Shown piece after piece: positions 34,212-43,325 of a DNA stretch of 64,000 bases. How positions within the stretch are numbered: position 1 is the stretch's first letter; each line of letters opens with the position of its first letter. The position numbers and the translations under genes are program-made. The notes below the pieces were generated by a model. The model did not search any database and was not told the DNA's origin. It saw only the letters and a program-made list of their open reading frames with translations. The stretch comes from Ruminococcaceae bacterium UBA7127 (lineage in GTDB: Bacteria; Bacillota; Clostridia; Oscillospirales; Acutalibacteraceae), in NCBI GenBank assembly GCA_002493005.1, contig DKXL01000054.1, forward strand, positions 1 to 64,000. The letters are read 5' to 3'.

Positions 34212-34952
34212 ATGGTAACAGCTATGTTATTTGCAGGCGGTATCGGTGCAAGAATGAAATATTCCGATATGCCAAAACAGTTTTTAGAGGTAGGAGGAAA
34301 ACCTATTATTATTCATACTATGGAGCATTTCGCGCGTCATTCCATGGTTGATGCAATAGTTGTTGCCTGCAAAGAAGATTGGATAGGTTACCTTAAGGAA
34401 CTTATTTCTGCTTTTAATGTTCCTAAGGTAAAATCGATTGTTCCGGGAGGAAAAAATGGCTTTGATTCCATTCATAACGGCGTTGTTGCAACAGCAGAAT
34501 TTTCAAAGAATCCTGATGATATAATTTTGATTTGCGACGGCGTTCGTCCTATGCTTTCTGAACAGCTTATTACAAACTGTATCAAAGACACACGAAAATA
34601 TAAAACAGCAGTTCCGGTTACTCCAAGCATTGACTCCCTTTTATACAGCGAGGACGGCGAAAACTGTGATAAAAGCTATCAGAGAAGCACAATGTATATT
34701 ACTCAGGCTCCTCAGGGTTATACTATGGAAAGAATCCTTTGGGCGCACGATGAAGCATATAAGCGTGGAATCACAAACCCTGTTTCATCAAGTGAACTTT
34801 TTATTGAGCTTGGCGAAAAGGTGCACCTGTTTATCGGCGAAAGATTTAATATAAAGGTTACTACTCCCGAAGATTTAAATACTATGCGTGCTCAGTATTA
34901 CTATGAAAATTACAAGCAGTTTGCAAAGGAAGAATTAAAATATGGGCTGTAA
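34212..34952 (+). CDS. IspD/TarI-type cytidylyltransferase
   Basis: A CTP-dependent sugar/polyol-phosphate cytidylyltransferase. The nucleotide-binding start is LFAGGIGARM with MPKQF near residue 20, followed by GGKNGFDSI near 76 and CDGVRP near 102. The same fold serves IspD (isoprenoid MEP pathway) and TarI (CDP-ribitol for teichoic acid). The neighbours here are LicD, TagF-like and SDR proteins, so a TarI-like role in making a CDP-activated unit for a surface polymer is favoured, but IspD activity is not excluded. AAAGGATGG precedes the ATG, and the next gene overlaps by 11 bases. Confidence 0.82.
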   Translation: MVTAMLFAGGIGARMKYSDMPKQFLEVGGKPIIIHTMEHFARHSMVDAIVVACKEDWIGYLKELISAFNVPKVKSIVPGGKNGFDSIHNGVVATAEFSKNPDDIILICDGVRPMLSEQLITNCIKDTRKYKTAVPVTPSIDSLLYSEDGENCDKSYQRSTMYITQAPQGYTMERILWAHDEAYKRGITNPVSSSELFIELGEKVHLFIGERFNIKVTTPEDLNTMRAQYYYENYKQFAKEELKYGL

Positions 34953-36021
34953 TGTTAAAGATAATGTAAAAAAGACTGTTTATGCTGATATATCTGAAAT
35001 TGCTTCCGCAAAACTTGCGTGGGACAGATTTCAGGGCAAAACTGTATTAATTACAGGTGCAGGCGGTTTTATAGGATACTATATGGTATTGACATTTTTG
35101 CTCAGAAATGATTTATATAATGACAATACAAAGATCGTAGCCCTTGTCAGAAATGAACAGCGTGCAAAAGATAAGTTCGGCAGTTTGCTTGGGCGTGATG
35201 ATATCACCCTTTGCGTTCAGGATGTTTCTGAAAAAATAAGAGCCGAAAAAGCAGATTTTGTAATCCACGCTGCAAGTCAGGCAAGCAATATCCAATTTGA
35301 AAATGACCCTGTAGGTACTATAAATGCAAACCTTGCAGGCACAGTGAATGTGCTTGATTTTGCCAAGGAATCAAATAGTGAAGCTTCCCTTATTATTTCA
35401 AGTCTTAAGGTATACGGTGTTGTGCATAACAGTAAGAATTTTCTTTCCGAATCCGATATTGGTTATGTTGATTTTACTTCTTATAAAAATTGCTATGCTG
35501 TAGGCAAAAGAGCATCCGAAACTCTTGCCGCAAGCTATTCAAAGCAGTATGGAATGCAGGTTAAGATTGCAAGACCAAGCTATATATACGGTGCGAGCAG
35601 TCTTAATGATGACAGAGTGTGGGCTCAATTTATTGCAAATGTTGTCCACAGAGAAAACATACTTCTCAAAAGCAACGGCGCGGCAAACCGTTCTTTCTGT
35701 TATGTTTCCGACACTGTAACGGCGTTGCTGTTTATCCTTCTCAACGGAGAAACAGCTCTGCCTTATAATATATCCTATGAAAAGTCCGATACAACTATCA
35801 GGAATTTTGCTAAAACTGCCTGTGAAGTATTCCCCGAAAGGAACATTACTCTTTCATTTGCAAATCCTGAGGACGAAGCTGAACCATCTGTTTCTGTATC
35901 TGCATTATCTCCAACACCGGAAATAATGGACAGTTCAAGGCTTCAAGCCTTAGGTTGGAAGCCTATGGTTGATTTAAAAGAGGGAATCAGAAGAGCAGTA
36001 GCTATTCTTGAAGACCGATAA
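34942..36021 (+). CDS. NAD-dependent epimerase/dehydratase (extended SDR)
   Basis: A sugar-nucleotide-modifying extended short-chain dehydrogenase. The cofactor motif GAGGFIG starts at residue 39, SSLKVYG lies near 153, and the catalytic pair is Y185 and K189 in YAVGK. RPSYIYG follows near 210. An N-terminal extension of about 30 residues precedes the Rossmann fold. The substrate, probably a nucleotide sugar or a CDP-polyol, is unknown. The gene overlaps the cytidylyltransferase by 11 bases and has AAGGAAG upstream. Its C-terminus (LGWKPMVDLKEGI) matches the SDR part of the next protein, so the two are paralogs. Confidence 0.85.
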   Translation: MGCNVKDNVKKTVYADISEIASAKLAWDRFQGKTVLITGAGGFIGYYMVLTFLLRNDLYNDNTKIVALVRNEQRAKDKFGSLLGRDDITLCVQDVSEKIRAEKADFVIHAASQASNIQFENDPVGTINANLAGTVNVLDFAKESNSEASLIISSLKVYGVVHNSKNFLSESDIGYVDFTSYKNCYAVGKRASETLAASYSKQYGMQVKIARPSYIYGASSLNDDRVWAQFIANVVHRENILLKSNGAANRSFCYVSDTVTALLFILLNGETALPYNISYEKSDTTIRNFAKTACEVFPERNITLSFANPEDEAEPSVSVSALSPTPEIMDSSRLQALGWKPMVDLKEGIRRAVAILEDR

Positions 36022-36043
36022 ATGTTTTATTGAGAGTTTTAAT

Positions 36044-37903
36044 ATGTTAACTGAATTACCGCTTAATCAATTTGAACGTGACTGGGCTTTGGCTCCTTCA
36101 CGGGATAAAGGTTTAGATTTCAAAAGAATTTCAAACTCTAATGTCGTGATTTCGGGAAACTCAATGATTTCACGCTCAATAGCGCTTTCTTTTTTATCGC
36201 TGAATGACTTAAAAAAGCTGAATAATAAAATTTTTGTTCTTTATGAAGACAGCAGTGCTATAAATCATTTCGCTGTTTTTTCGGACAGAGAAGATTTTAA
36301 AATTTTGCCTCTTTTGAAATTTAATGAAACTTCTGATATTTGGATAGAAACAAATTTCCTTCTTCCTGACAGTTTTCAATCTGTTGAAGAGGGAAAAATG
36401 TTTATTGAAAAGGCAAATGGTGTAGTTTCTATATTATCAAAGGTAAAACCTGAAAAGTGCATTCTTTTGTCAGATACTTCTGTATATGGAAAATTACCCC
36501 GAGGTTTTGTTGCTTCCGAGTACGAAACAGGTAATTTGGACTTTTCGGAAAATAACTACAAAACTCTTGTGGCTCAGTCTTTGGAAAACCTGTTTTTCTC
36601 GGCGGCTCATCAGTATTCTTTTGCCATTAAGGTTATAAGATGCGCTTCCTTAATATGCACTTTTTCAGACTCACGGTTTATAGCTTCGCTTATTAAAAAA
36701 GTTGCTGAAAACGGTGAATTTAATTTTAAAAATAAATCTGACAATGTGTCATATTTATATATAAACGATTTTTTGACAGCTTTATTTTATGTTATCGTTT
36801 TTGGAAAAAGCTACTCGATTTACAATGCCTGTTCAGATGGTTCAACTGTTTCTTCCGCAGAATTGGCAGCAGTAATTTGTCAACTGTTTGAAGATTGTGA
36901 TGTTGTTGTTTCAAAGGACGGAGCAGTACAAATCGGCTGTGCGATAAATAATACTAAGCTTAAGGGACTTGGATGGAAGCCTCAGGTTAATATTAAAGAC
37001 GCATTGCTTATTTCAAAGTATGCCTATCTTAATAGCAATGAAGTTTTTATGTTTCCTGATGCTTATGACGGCAAGCTGTCGTCCATTCAGGAAATACTTT
37101 TGGGATTTTTAAAGGAAATCGACCGTATATGTAAAAAGCATAACATAAAGTATTTTTTGGGCGGAGGAAGTCTTTTAGGCGCAATCAGACATCATGGGTT
37201 TATTCCGTGGGATGATGACGCTGATGTTATGATGCTTAGGGAGGATTACGATAAATTTCTTAAGGTTCTGCCGGAGGAATTACCTCGTAATTTGTCTATT
37301 CAGAATAATAATTACGAAAAAACAAGTCATTTCCCATTTACAAAAATCAGAATCAACAATACCGTTTTTTCAACTGAATTCACCTCAAGATTTTCAGATA
37401 TTCACAATGGTATTTTTCTTGATGTGCTTGCTCAGGATTATACTTCTGACAATAGCTTTATAAGCAAGCTTCATATGCACGCTGCCGCAAGCGCAAGATG
37501 GTTGGTGCTTAATAAGTGGAGAGATACTCCTGTAAACGCAAACAGCAAATTTTCTTCTGCCGTGGCAAATTTTCTGAAAAAAATATTTCCTCTGCGTTTT
37601 CTTGAATTTGTGCAGAATAAGCTCATATCGCTGTATAAAAGTAAAAATAACGGCAAATATCTTTTTGACAGTATGGGTCGAAACATTACCCGCGGAGCAT
37701 TTCCAAAGGAATGGCTTGACGAGGTTGTGTGGGTTGATTTTGAAGATATTAAGTTGCCTGTACCAAAAGAATACGATAAATATCTGACTTACCTTTACGG
37801 TGATTATATGAATATGATACCCGTAAGTCAAAGACACGTCAGTCATGATATTATACAAATAGATTTAGGTGAATATACTGACTATCAGCTCAGGAAAAAT
37901 TAA
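36044..37903 (+). CDS. Degenerate SDR domain fused to a LicD-type phosphotransferase
   Basis: Residues 1-330 resemble the SDR protein upstream, ending with LGWKPQVNIKDAL. However, GAGGFIG is replaced by GNSMISR near residue 38, and YxxxK by Y172-KTL-V176, so cofactor binding and catalysis are probably lost. Residues 345-615 form a LicD domain with YFLGGGSLLGAIRHHG near 370, PWDDDADVMM near 389 and a C-terminal YGDYM segment. LicD proteins transfer phosphocholine or similar phospho-alcohol groups from CDP carriers to surface glycans. ATG 36044 has GAGAG upstream. The next gene probably starts just after the stop. Confidence 0.85.
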   Translation: MLTELPLNQFERDWALAPSRDKGLDFKRISNSNVVISGNSMISRSIALSFLSLNDLKKLNNKIFVLYEDSSAINHFAVFSDREDFKILPLLKFNETSDIWIETNFLLPDSFQSVEEGKMFIEKANGVVSILSKVKPEKCILLSDTSVYGKLPRGFVASEYETGNLDFSENNYKTLVAQSLENLFFSAAHQYSFAIKVIRCASLICTFSDSRFIASLIKKVAENGEFNFKNKSDNVSYLYINDFLTALFYVIVFGKSYSIYNACSDGSTVSSAELAAVICQLFEDCDVVVSKDGAVQIGCAINNTKLKGLGWKPQVNIKDALLISKYAYLNSNEVFMFPDAYDGKLSSIQEILLGFLKEIDRICKKHNIKYFLGGGSLLGAIRHHGFIPWDDDADVMMLREDYDKFLKVLPEELPRNLSIQNNNYEKTSHFPFTKIRINNTVFSTEFTSRFSDIHNGIFLDVLAQDYTSDNSFISKLHMHAAASARWLVLNKWRDTPVNANSKFSSAVANFLKKIFPLRFLEFVQNKLISLYKSKNNGKYLFDSMGRNITRGAFPKEWLDEVVWVDFEDIKLPVPKEYDKYLTYLYGDYMNMIPVSQRHVSHDIIQIDLGEYTDYQLRKN

Positions 37904-37922
37904 TGTAAAGGAAGATTGTACC

Positions 37923-40622
37923 TTGCTTACAATTATTATTTCTAATAATCATACACAAGAGGATTTAAATTATACGTTAAAAAGTATAGCGGCTTCATCA
38001 CCGGACAAAGCTTCTGTAAATATCAATATTTTGAATTTTATTGATGAATCTGATTTCAATGCAGATATTTTAAAGGGCTTTAATGTTACGGTAAGTGATG
38101 TCAGGGGAATTTCTTCCTCAACTGCTTTATCAAATATTACTCAAAAGCTTACAGATGATTATGTAATATTTGCAAACAGCGGTGATATTTTTACTAAGGG
38201 TTTCTTTTCTGTATTAAATTCAGTTATTAATTCGGATATTGAGAGTAAATATCTGAATGTTATTTCTGTAAATACAACTGAAATTGATTATACATTGGTT
38301 AAAAAGAACCTCAGAAAGGCTTGTAAATGTTGCAGAAAGAAAAATGTTGAGTTTATTGACCTTAGTATTAATCCTAAATTTGTTCCGGTTGAAACTGCCG
38401 GTGTAGTTTTCAGTATCCCTGCTATAAAAAATGTCGGTATAAATCCCGACTTAAAGTATGATGCGTTAAAAGACGCAATGTACAGAATACTTGATAAATA
38501 TGACGGACTTACAAGAATTGATAACGAGTTGTATATTTCACCTTTTCCTCTGACTTCAGACAAAGTGAATTTTCCGGGTATGCACGATGAGTATTGGTAT
38601 ATGGACTCTCTTAAGCAGTTTGTATTACCGATGGTTGAAAATTACAGATGTAATGACACAACCAAGGTGTTTGTGCAGTATGCTGCTCTCTATGAACTAA
38701 GATGGAGATATATATATAATCAAAACAACGATAATAAGCATATCGTTGATAAAAAATGGGACGAGTTTTACTCACTTTGTCAGAGTATTCTTGCTCATAT
38801 TGATAACAATGTTATTTTTAATTCACGCAATGTTCCTCAATATAATATGGTAAAAGGTCTGTGCCTTGCATTATTTAATACAAAGTACGGTCCAAAAACC
38901 GAAAGCAGATATGTTTATGATAACAGGAATATTGTCAGAACCTATAATGACATCACCATTATGAAAGCAGCCGCACTAAGGGTATTTATTGAAATACTTG
39001 AGTATAATAACGGCACTTTGTTAATGGAGGGTTCTGTTGATGATTTTATGGATATGTCAAACTGTGAACTCAAGTGTTTCCTTGATGACAGAGAAATAAA
39101 TATTCTTCCGACATATAGATATGCGCATACAAAATATTTTGGAATATCAACAAACAAGAGATATACTTTTAAGATAGAAATTGACGAAAGTATGCTTTCT
39201 GACAGTTGCGATAGTGCGCTTAGATTTTATATTTCATACGATAATTTTCTTGTGCAGATTCCGTATGCTACAAGACGTTACACCGCAAAGGTTGCTTCAA
39301 ACATTCCATTTTCATACTGGAAATTTGGTGATAATGACAGAGCGGTGTGCTTTGCTAATAACAAAAATGATCTTGTTTTTACAAAAATACACGGATTAAA
39401 GCGCTTTGCAAGAGAAGTTATGATGATTGCATCTATGACTCACGGACCACAGAGATCATATCGTATGTTTATCACAAGAATCTGCTATTGGCTTACCCGC
39501 CCGTATTTTAAACATAAAAAAATATGGCTTACTTATGACAAGCTTTACAAGGGCGGAGATTGCGGTGAGTATTTCTATAAGTTTATGCTTACGCAAAATG
39601 ATGGTATAACCCCTGCTTATGTAATCAACAGAGGTTGTGATGATGCCAAAAGATTAAGAAAAGAAGGGTATAGGCCGTTGTATTTCGGCACTATGAAGAA
39701 TAGACTTTATTATCTTAATGCAGATGTTGTATTTGCCACTCACGGCGGAGTTCATTCTTTTAACGGCTTTTCAAACTCTCAGGTTAAGTATGTTTCCGAC
39801 CTTATCTTTGCAGATGTAACATGCATTCAGCACGGACTTTCCGTACAGCAGCTTGCGCAGGAGCTTAACAGGGTTTATAACAATACCAAAAGGTATTATT
39901 GTGCATCAAAATATGAAATTAAAAATCTTGAACATCCTATTTACGGTTATGAGGACAAGTCTGTTTTAAGACTGACAGGTATTCCGCGATATGACGGACT
40001 TGTCAGTGATGACCACAAACAGATTTTAATTACACCTACTTGGAGAGCATATATTTCCATGCCGCCGGTAATGGGGCAGTCAAGACCTTATTATCCTGAG
40101 TTTAAGCATACAAACTACTACAAAATTTATTATAATTTGCTTACCGATGAGAAACTCATCAATACGGCACGCAAAACCGGATATAAACTTATATATCTGC
40201 TTCACCCGATTATCAGTGCACAAATTGTCGATTACCCTGAAATTGACGGTGTAGAGATAATACCGGCAACATCTGTAAATTATGAAAAAATCCTCACTGA
40301 ATCAAGTCTGATGCTTACCGACTATTCAGGTGTACAATTCGATTTTGCCTATATGCGCAAGCCTGTTTTATATTATCATCCTCCAAAATTGCCTCCGCAC
40401 TATAAGGAGGGAGGATTCTTCTATGACTCCATGGGCTTTGGTGAAATTTGCACAGAGCATCAGGAAATGGTTGATTGCCTTTGTGAATATATGGAGAATA
40501 ACTGTGAACTCAAACCTTTCTACAGAAAAAGAGCTGACGATTTCTTTGCATATTCCGACCTTAATTCCTGTAAGAGAATTTATGATGATATTATGGAGTA
40601 CGAGAAGCAGAAAAAAGAATAG
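37923..40622 (+). CDS. TagB/TagF-like CDP-glycerol glycerophosphotransferase family protein
   Basis: A large (about 899 residues) surface-polymer transferase. The N-terminus, LLTIIISNNHTQEDLNYT, resembles a GT-A (GT2) glycosyltransferase start. The C-terminal third (about 530-890) is a Glyphos_transf domain with QHGLSVQQLA near 638, TPTWRAYIS near 702 and the LTDYSGVQFDFAYMRKPV signature near 799. Such proteins polymerise or transfer glycerol- or ribitol-phosphate from CDP donors at the inner membrane face. The likely start is TTG 37923 with AAAGGAAG 8 bases upstream; a longer frame from GTG 37869 overlaps the LicD gene. Confidence 0.85.
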   Translation: MLTIIISNNHTQEDLNYTLKSIAASSPDKASVNINILNFIDESDFNADILKGFNVTVSDVRGISSSTALSNITQKLTDDYVIFANSGDIFTKGFFSVLNSVINSDIESKYLNVISVNTTEIDYTLVKKNLRKACKCCRKKNVEFIDLSINPKFVPVETAGVVFSIPAIKNVGINPDLKYDALKDAMYRILDKYDGLTRIDNELYISPFPLTSDKVNFPGMHDEYWYMDSLKQFVLPMVENYRCNDTTKVFVQYAALYELRWRYIYNQNNDNKHIVDKKWDEFYSLCQSILAHIDNNVIFNSRNVPQYNMVKGLCLALFNTKYGPKTESRYVYDNRNIVRTYNDITIMKAAALRVFIEILEYNNGTLLMEGSVDDFMDMSNCELKCFLDDREINILPTYRYAHTKYFGISTNKRYTFKIEIDESMLSDSCDSALRFYISYDNFLVQIPYATRRYTAKVASNIPFSYWKFGDNDRAVCFANNKNDLVFTKIHGLKRFAREVMMIASMTHGPQRSYRMFITRICYWLTRPYFKHKKIWLTYDKLYKGGDCGEYFYKFMLTQNDGITPAYVINRGCDDAKRLRKEGYRPLYFGTMKNRLYYLNADVVFATHGGVHSFNGFSNSQVKYVSDLIFADVTCIQHGLSVQQLAQELNRVYNNTKRYYCASKYEIKNLEHPIYGYEDKSVLRLTGIPRYDGLVSDDHKQILITPTWRAYISMPPVMGQSRPYYPEFKHTNYYKIYYNLLTDEKLINTARKTGYKLIYLLHPIISAQIVDYPEIDGVEIIPATSVNYEKILTESSLMLTDYSGVQFDFAYMRKPVLYYHPPKLPPHYKEGGFFYDSMGFGEICTEHQEMVDCLCEYMENNCELKPFYRKRADDFFAYSDLNSCKRIYDDIMEYEKQKKE

Positions 40623-40667
40623 CTTTTTAGCATTTATGCTGTTGTCACCTGAGAGGAGTGTTTGTGT

Positions 40668-41924
40668 TTGAACGGCGAAAAAGATCGTATTGTCTGGATT
40701 GACCAACTGAGAGGTATTGCATTTTTCTTTGTAATACTTGGGCATGTTGCACTTCCAAAAGAAATGCAGTCTTTGATTTATTCATTCCATATGCCGTTGT
40801 TCTTTTTGATATCGGGACTTACCGTAAATAGGAACAAGCTAATAAGTATGCCTATAAAAAATTATATTATTAGACAGGTAAAGGGATTGATTGTTCCTTA
40901 TTTATGGATGAGCTTTTTGTGTTTTCCTTTATGGTACTTTGCTTTCCATATTCTGAGTCAATCAACTGACGTAACAATCTGGGGTGCATTTAAAGGTATT
41001 TTTGCAGGAAACAATATGATAATCAGTTCAACTTCAAATGCTTTGTGGTTTTTGTTGGTTCTGTTTTTTGCTAATATTTTGTATGTATGTCTGTTGAAGC
41101 TGACAAAGGGCAATGAAGCCGTACTGCTGTGTGCTGTACTGATTTGCGGAGTCACAGGATATTTGGATAAGGGTGTAGCACAGCTGTGGCACTTTAATGT
41201 TGCACTGACTGCTGTGACAATGCTTTATATCGGCAATCGTTTTATGATGTGGTATAAGCAGAGTAGTTTTAGAGATCATAAAATTTCATTTGCCTATATT
41301 ATTAAAATGCTCGCACTTATAATTGCTTTTACTGCAATAGGACTTGTTTCACATCGGTTTAACGGAAGAATTTCCATGACTGCAAATAAATTCGGGAATT
41401 CGCTGTTACTGTTTTATATTACGGCGCTTGCATTTTCAGCGGCAATTACTTTGATAGTTATGCATCTGCCAAAAATTAAATTTATTACATATATCGGGCA
41501 AAATACTTTGCTTTATATAGGAATTCATATTCCGATACTCAGAATTTTTGAAAAAGCATATCCGGACATTTTTTTGCAATACAAATTCAGTATTCCGTTT
41601 GCTTTTGTTCTTTACATCGGTTTAATTCCTGTTGTTATGTTTTTTAAAAAGTTTTTTCCGTATTTTTGCGGCAAAACATGCGAAGAAAGCGTATGGTATC
41701 AAAACATATTAAAAGTAATTATGGTTGCTTGGTGTGCTTTAATGCCGTATGCCTATGTAATTAACTTCTTTGGCTTAATGAGTTATGACCTTATTTCTTT
41801 ATATCTTTTGATACTGATTTCATTGAGCATTGTTTTTGTTATTATTACAAACAAATATGTTCCTGTAATTTATCTTGAAGATAGAAAAAATAATGTAATT
41901 AATTCTCCTGCTAAAAATTTATAA
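40668..41924 (+). CDS. Membrane acyltransferase family protein (acyltransferase 3)
   Basis: A 418-residue membrane protein of the Acyl_transf_3 family, which adds acetyl or other acyl groups to polysaccharides. The family opening is WIDQLRGIAFFFVILGH near residue 10, followed by YSFHMPLFFLISG near 40. About ten membrane helices are visible. It is the last gene of the surface-polymer operon and probably decorates that polymer. TTG 40668 lies 9 bases after GAGAGGAG, which makes it better than the nearer TTG at 40662. The infC promoter follows directly with no clear terminator between. Confidence 0.85.
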   Translation: MNGEKDRIVWIDQLRGIAFFFVILGHVALPKEMQSLIYSFHMPLFFLISGLTVNRNKLISMPIKNYIIRQVKGLIVPYLWMSFLCFPLWYFAFHILSQSTDVTIWGAFKGIFAGNNMIISSTSNALWFLLVLFFANILYVCLLKLTKGNEAVLLCAVLICGVTGYLDKGVAQLWHFNVALTAVTMLYIGNRFMMWYKQSSFRDHKISFAYIIKMLALIIAFTAIGLVSHRFNGRISMTANKFGNSLLLFYITALAFSAAITLIVMHLPKIKFITYIGQNTLLYIGIHIPILRIFEKAYPDIFLQYKFSIPFAFVLYIGLIPVVMFFKKFFPYFCGKTCEESVWYQNILKVIMVAWCALMPYAYVINFFGLMSYDLISLYLLILISLSIVFVIITNKYVPVIYLEDRKNNVINSPAKNL

Positions 41925-41931
41925 TTACAGC

Positions 41932-41960
41932 TTGACAAACAGATATTTTTGTAATATAAT
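41932..41960 (+). promoter_or_regulatory. infC: Predicted promoter of infC-rpmI-rplT
   Basis: TTGACA (41932-41937) and TATAAT (41955-41960) are perfect consensus with a 17-base spacer, 7 bases after the acyltransferase stop. Confidence 0.85.
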
Positions 41961-42110
41961 GTATTCACAATAAAGCAAAGCAGGAATGCTTTCACCTGTG
42001 GGGTGTCGTCTGCACGGGTCAATACTTAATTTGTTTATTATGTATTGTTATGCGGACGGAGTATTTCTGTCCGCATTTATTATTTTAAGGTACTTTGGAG
42101 GTGCTTACCC
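41961..42110 (+). promoter_or_regulatory. infC leader, L20-type attenuation leader
   Basis: About 145 bases of untranslated leader with several hairpins precede infC-rpmI-rplT. CAATACTTAAT pairs with ATTATGTATTG (one mismatch) at about 42010-42048, and a terminator hairpin follows at 42050-42086. In Firmicutes this leader normally binds ribosomal protein L20, causing premature termination. The role is assigned from position and structure, not from an Rfam match. Confidence 0.7.
42050..42086 (+). terminator. Attenuator hairpin in the infC leader
   Basis: ATGCGGACGGA pairs with TCTGTCCGCAT over 11 bp (one G-U), followed by TTATTATTTT, 25 bases upstream of the infC start. It can stop transcription before infC. 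Confidence 0.8.
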
Positions 42111-42629
42111 ATCGGCAAGAAAGAAATTCAGATTAATGAAGAAATCCGTGACAGAGAGCTTAGAATAATTGGCTCTGACGGCCAGCAACTTGGCATTATG
42201 TCCGCTAAGGACGCGCTGAACTTAGCTGAACAAAAAAATCTTGACTTGGTTAAAATTGCTCCGCAAAGCAATCCGCCCGTATGCAAGATTATGGATTACG
42301 GCAAGTATCGTTTTGAGCAAGCTAAGAGGGAAAAGGAAGCAAGAAAGAATCAACGCGTCGTTGATATTAAGGAAGTAAGACTTTCACTCAATATTGACAC
42401 TCACGATTTTAATACAAAGCTTAACAATGCTCTCAAGTTTATCAAACACGGCGACAAGGTTAAGGTTTCAATTCGTTTTAGAGGTCGTGAAATGGGACAT
42501 CCGGAAATTGGTCTGGAAACTATGAAGCGTTTTGCTGATGCTTGCAGTGAAACAGCAGTTGTTGAAAAACCTGCAAAGCTTGAAGGTCGCAATATGCTTA
42601 TGTTTCTTGCTCCAAAGTCAAATAAGTAA
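42111..42629 (+). CDS. infC: Translation initiation factor IF-3, AUC start codon
   Basis: Binds the 30S subunit, checks start codons and prevents early 50S joining. The protein is 172 residues if translation starts at ATC 42111, where GGAGG lies 9 bases upstream; the sequence then begins (M)[17 protein letters not shown], as in other IF-3 proteins. The linker and C-domain show [13 protein letters not shown] near residue 61, then [12 protein letters not shown]. No ATG, GTG or TTG fits near the ribosome binding site. Known infC genes use AUU or AUC so that IF-3 can limit its own synthesis. rpmI and rplT follow. Confidence 0.92.
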   Translation: MGKKEIQINEEIRDRELRIIGSDGQQLGIMSAKDALNLAEQKNLDLVKIAPQSNPPVCKIMDYGKYRFEQAKREKEARKNQRVVDIKEVRLSLNIDTHDFNTKLNNALKFIKHGDKVKVSIRFRGREMGHPEIGLETMKRFADACSETAVVEKPAKLEGRNMLMFLAPKSNK

Positions 42630-42652
42630 TTAAAGCTAAGGAGGATAATATT

Positions 42653-42850
42653 ATGCCTAAAATTAAAACTCACAGTGGTGCAAAGAAAAGATTTAAACTT
42701 TCTAAGAGCGGTAAGGTTATCCGTGCTCACGCTAACAAGAGCCACATCTTGAACAAAAAGACAACTAAGCGTAAAAGAGGTTTGCGTCAGACTACTGTTG
42801 CTGACAAGACCAATACAGCTCAGATTAAGCGCTTAATTCCTTATAAATAA
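42653..42850 (+). CDS. rpmI: 50S ribosomal protein L35
   Basis: A 65-residue, strongly basic ribosomal protein. It begins [20 protein letters not shown] and ends with IKRLIPYK, both standard for L35. AGGAGG lies upstream of the ATG. It sits between infC and rplT in the usual operon order. Confidence 0.97.
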   Translation: MPKIKTHSGAKKRFKLSKSGKVIRAHANKSHILNKKTTKRKRGLRQTTVADKTNTAQIKRLIPYK

Positions 42851-42900
42851 TCGCTAATCGCTGAATTACTACTATTTTAACATAAACGGAGGTAATATAA

Positions 42901-43251
42901 ATGGCTCGTGTAAAAGGTGCGATGATGACTCGCAAAAGAAGAAAAAAGGTATTAAAGCTTGCCAAAGGTTATTGGGGTGCAAAATCCAGACATTTTAAAA
43001 TGGCTAAACAGGCTGTTATGAAGTCCGGTAATTATGCATATATCGGCCGTAAGCAGAGAAAGAGAGATTTCCGTCGTCTTTGGATTACCCGTATTTCTGC
43101 TGCCTGCAAGGCTAACGGCACAAACTATTCAACATTTATGAACGGTCTTAAGAAGGCAGGAATTACTCTTAACCGTAAGATGCTTTCTGAAATTGCTATT
43201 TCAGATCCTGCTGCTTTTACTTCACTTGTTGAACAGGCTAAGAACGCTTAA
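42901..43251 (+). CDS. rplT: 50S ribosomal protein L20
   Basis: A 116-residue basic ribosomal protein, needed early in 50S assembly and the likely repressor of its own operon through the leader upstream of infC. The start [20 protein letters not shown] and the [16 protein letters not shown] segment are characteristic. GGAGG precedes the ATG. A terminator hairpin follows the stop. Confidence 0.97.
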   Translation: MARVKGAMMTRKRRKKVLKLAKGYWGAKSRHFKMAKQAVMKSGNYAYIGRKQRKRDFRRLWITRISAACKANGTNYSTFMNGLKKAGITLNRKMLSEIAISDPAAFTSLVEQAKNA

Positions 43252-43268
43252 TTTGACTTATATGTGAC

Positions 43269-43304
43269 TGCGTTTGGGAAACCCCAAACGCATTTGCTGT
43301 TTTT
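43269..43304 (+). terminator. Terminator after rplT
   Basis: TGCGTTTGGG pairs with CCCAAACGCA around AAAC, followed by TTTGCTGTTTTT. It separates the IF-3 operon from the trmH-like gene. Confidence 0.8.
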
Positions 43305-43325
43305 AGGAGATATGGGGGATTATCT

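Noticed and set aside
42045..42110. Extended N-terminus for IF-3 from 42045.
   Set aside because: These codons run through the attenuator hairpin and the ribosome binding site, and the resulting residues do not resemble IF-3.
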